In this document: positions 4,787-5,640 of the stretch, one piece after another | How the letters are laid out: each line of letters starts with the position of its first letter | Numbering within the stretch: position 1 is the stretch's first letter | Source: Spirochaetales bacterium UBA4629 | GTDB lineage: Bacteria > Spirochaetota > Spirochaetia > Sphaerochaetales > Sphaerochaetaceae | Direction of reading: 5' to 3' | NCBI GenBank assembly: GCA_002406055.1 | Contig: DHMZ01000036.1 | Location: 207-5,846 of the forward strand | DNA: 5,640 nucleotides | Program-made: the position numbers and the translations under genes | Notes under the pieces: model-generated | The model's database searches: none | The model's input: only the letters and a program-made list of their open reading frames with translations | What the model was told of the DNA's origin: nothing

Positions 4787-5415
4787 TTATAATATTCTGT
4801 TGATATGGTTAAGATTGCACTTACTGGTAAAGATACTCCACGAAAAAGTAACTTTCTAACAACTTTTTCCATTGCCTTGTCGAAAAATCCTTCGGTCAAA
4901 CATTTATTATTTTTATAGCCACTTACAATTTCGTCTATAACATCAAGCATCAAATAAGAACCTATAGCGGTCTCAAAACATCTAATGGCTTTATCAGCAT
5001 CAATACACAAGCTGCTCTCATTACTTCTAGTTTTCAAAAAACGTCCTTTGGCTTTTAGATTAGAAGTCATGCAAAAATAAAGAGTACCAACCAATATCAA
5101 CTCTGCTTTATTTACTTTTTCCATTTTTTGACACTCTGCATTATATACACCTTCTGCCTTTAACATTCTAATGGCGGATTCTTGCAAAAGATTAATTTGG
5201 CTAGTACTAAGATTTGTTTTTTCGCCATTCTTTACGTTGGCCATAGCGTCTTGCAAATCATTGCGAAATTGCTCTTTAGCCGTCGCAGCTGTTTTTACCA
5301 TAGCAACCTCTTCATTCAGAGCTGCCAAATTCTCATCTTCTGAGGTACATGAAGAAAACATGCCCACCAACACAAAGAGGAATAGCATCCCCATTAACAT
5401 TTTCAATTTACTCAT
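4771..5415 (-). CDS. Six-cysteine lipoprotein, first gene of the tight run
   Basis: 214 residues. MSKLKMLMGM leads into a hydrophobic stretch ending MFSSC, lipid on C23, and TSEDEN follows, an acidic run like the Bacteroidetes surface-export signal. The mature part is predicted helical. Residues 60-89 (NVKNGEKTNLS, QINLLQESAIRMLKAEG) and LILVGTLY at 106-113 match the 1504-1058 lipoprotein. Beyond about 125 it has its own ~90-residue C-terminal half. Besides the lipid cysteine there are six more (C95, C115, C137, C146, C172, C211), an even number that would suit disulfides formed or repaired by the thioredoxin-like lipoprotein two genes downstream; that link is inference. The start is supported by the shared leader and lipobox. 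No -7 box is seen just upstream, so its promoter probably lies beyond the window. Family unknown. Confidence 0.85.
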   Translation of the reverse strand: MSKLKMLMGMLFLFVLVGMFSSCTSEDENLAALNEEVAMVKTAATAKEQFRNDLQDAMANVKNGEKTNLSTSQINLLQESAIRMLKAEGVYNAECQKMEKVNKAELILVGTLYFCMTSNLKAKGRFLKTRSNESSLCIDADKAIRCFETAIGSYLMLDVIDEIVSGYKNNKCLTEGFFDKAMEKVVRKLLFRGVSLPVSAILTISTEYYKCMKS

Positions 5416-5577
5416 AATTTTAGTTTTTAAATTATTAATATAATACTACTTATTCACTTCTTGGATAATCATCTTTGAGACCTTTTCGTTTTTCATTGGG
5501 TTACCAATGATCACTACTTGATTTTGCTTATCCAACAGCATACAATGATATATCTCATCTTCTAGTATCTGCGGATT
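5386..5577 (-). repeat. Direct repeat, copy 2 (thioredoxin-gene tail + spacer + leader codons)
   Basis: This segment carries the first ten codons of the six-cysteine lipoprotein (5386-5415), a 30-base spacer and a 132-base tail of a thioredoxin-like gene (5446-5577). The tail aligns gap-free to 3679-3810 with an offset of 1767 bases. High identity in the tail but looser identity in the spacer and leader suggests recent conversion or duplication of the tail part. Confidence 0.85.
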
Positions 5578-5601
5578 GGATTTCAAAAAATAAATACTTC
5601 A
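5446..5601 (-). pseudogene. Tail of a second thioredoxin-like lipoprotein gene
   Basis: Reading leftward, the frame ends with EDEIYHCMLLDKQNQ, VVIIGNPMKNEKVSK and MIIQEVNK, almost identical to residues 132-175 of the 4206-3679 protein (one clear change, P to L in QILED). Going upstream, similarity weakens after SNP (about 5577) and a TGA at 5601-5599 closes the frame; the signal peptide and CTPC site are absent. So this is the remnant of a duplicated copy, not a gene. The other possible start, an ATG at 5602, is in another frame and stops after 15 codons. The remaining bases to 5640 are AT-rich and show nothing I can assign. Confidence 0.8.
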
Positions 5602-5640
5602 TCTTATTTTTATTATTAATTATTGCTGTCCGATAAAACT

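Noticed and set aside
5171..5443. Plus-strand 90-codon open frame
   Set aside because: It is a reverse-strand shadow of the six-cysteine lipoprotein and crosses the shared leader repeat.
3679..5577. The direct repeats as ends of an insertion sequence or as att sites
   Set aside because: There are no terminal inverted repeats, no transposase or integrase between the copies, and the repeat covers gene tail plus start codons, as expected of gene duplication.
1..5640. CRISPR array, tRNA, rRNA, toxin-antitoxin pair
   Set aside because: I saw no regularly spaced short repeats, no cloverleaf or rRNA-like stretch and no recognisable toxin or antitoxin family.

Overview
The window is AT-rich DNA most consistent with a gut Bacteroidales genome of the Prevotella/Segatella type. 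Three things point there: two good matches to the Bacteroidetes -7 promoter box (TAnnTTTG), the near absence of Shine-Dalgarno sequences before the genes, and family signatures such as the PD-(D/E)XK/AAA-ATPase-like remnant and Bacteroidetes-style lipoprotein signals with acidic residues after the lipid-bearing cysteine. The genus is an inference. No rRNA, tRNA, CRISPR array, transposase or integrase is visible.

Left part (about 1-1057): a graveyard of broken genes. In order it holds the C-terminal tail of an unrecognised minus-strand protein (83-328), an internal piece of a nitroreductase lacking both ends (320-646, plus strand), an orphan minus-strand promoter box (610-617), and a PD-(D/E)XK nuclease/AAA-ATPase-like gene that kept its promoter, first ~14 codons and C-terminal nuclease core but lost its middle (712-983, minus strand). 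The collage looks like a site of repeated insertion and deletion.

Right part (1058-5640): everything is on the minus strand, so transcription runs right to left. A tight gene run starts with a six-cysteine lipoprotein (5415-4771). It overlaps a multi-pass membrane protein (4786-4208), followed one base later by a thioredoxin-like CTPC lipoprotein (4206-3679), a three-helix membrane protein (3655-3347) and a small exported protein (3342-3139). After a gap with a possible 50-residue membrane peptide (3087-2935) and a potentially folded leader come a surface-type lipoprotein (2792-2127), a coupled periplasmic protein (2130-1600) and a second, shorter lipoprotein (1504-1058) that is a paralog of the first.

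The organising feature is duplication. The two paralogous lipoproteins lie at the two ends of the run. The end of the thioredoxin-like gene, its downstream spacer and the first ten codons of the next gene occur twice as direct repeats about 1.77 kb apart (3626-3810 and 5386-5577), and the second thioredoxin-like copy is only a tail. My reading is an expanding and decaying envelope cassette in which a thioredoxin-fold lipoprotein may act on cysteine-containing neighbours. That role is inference. Most of these proteins belong to no family I can name.
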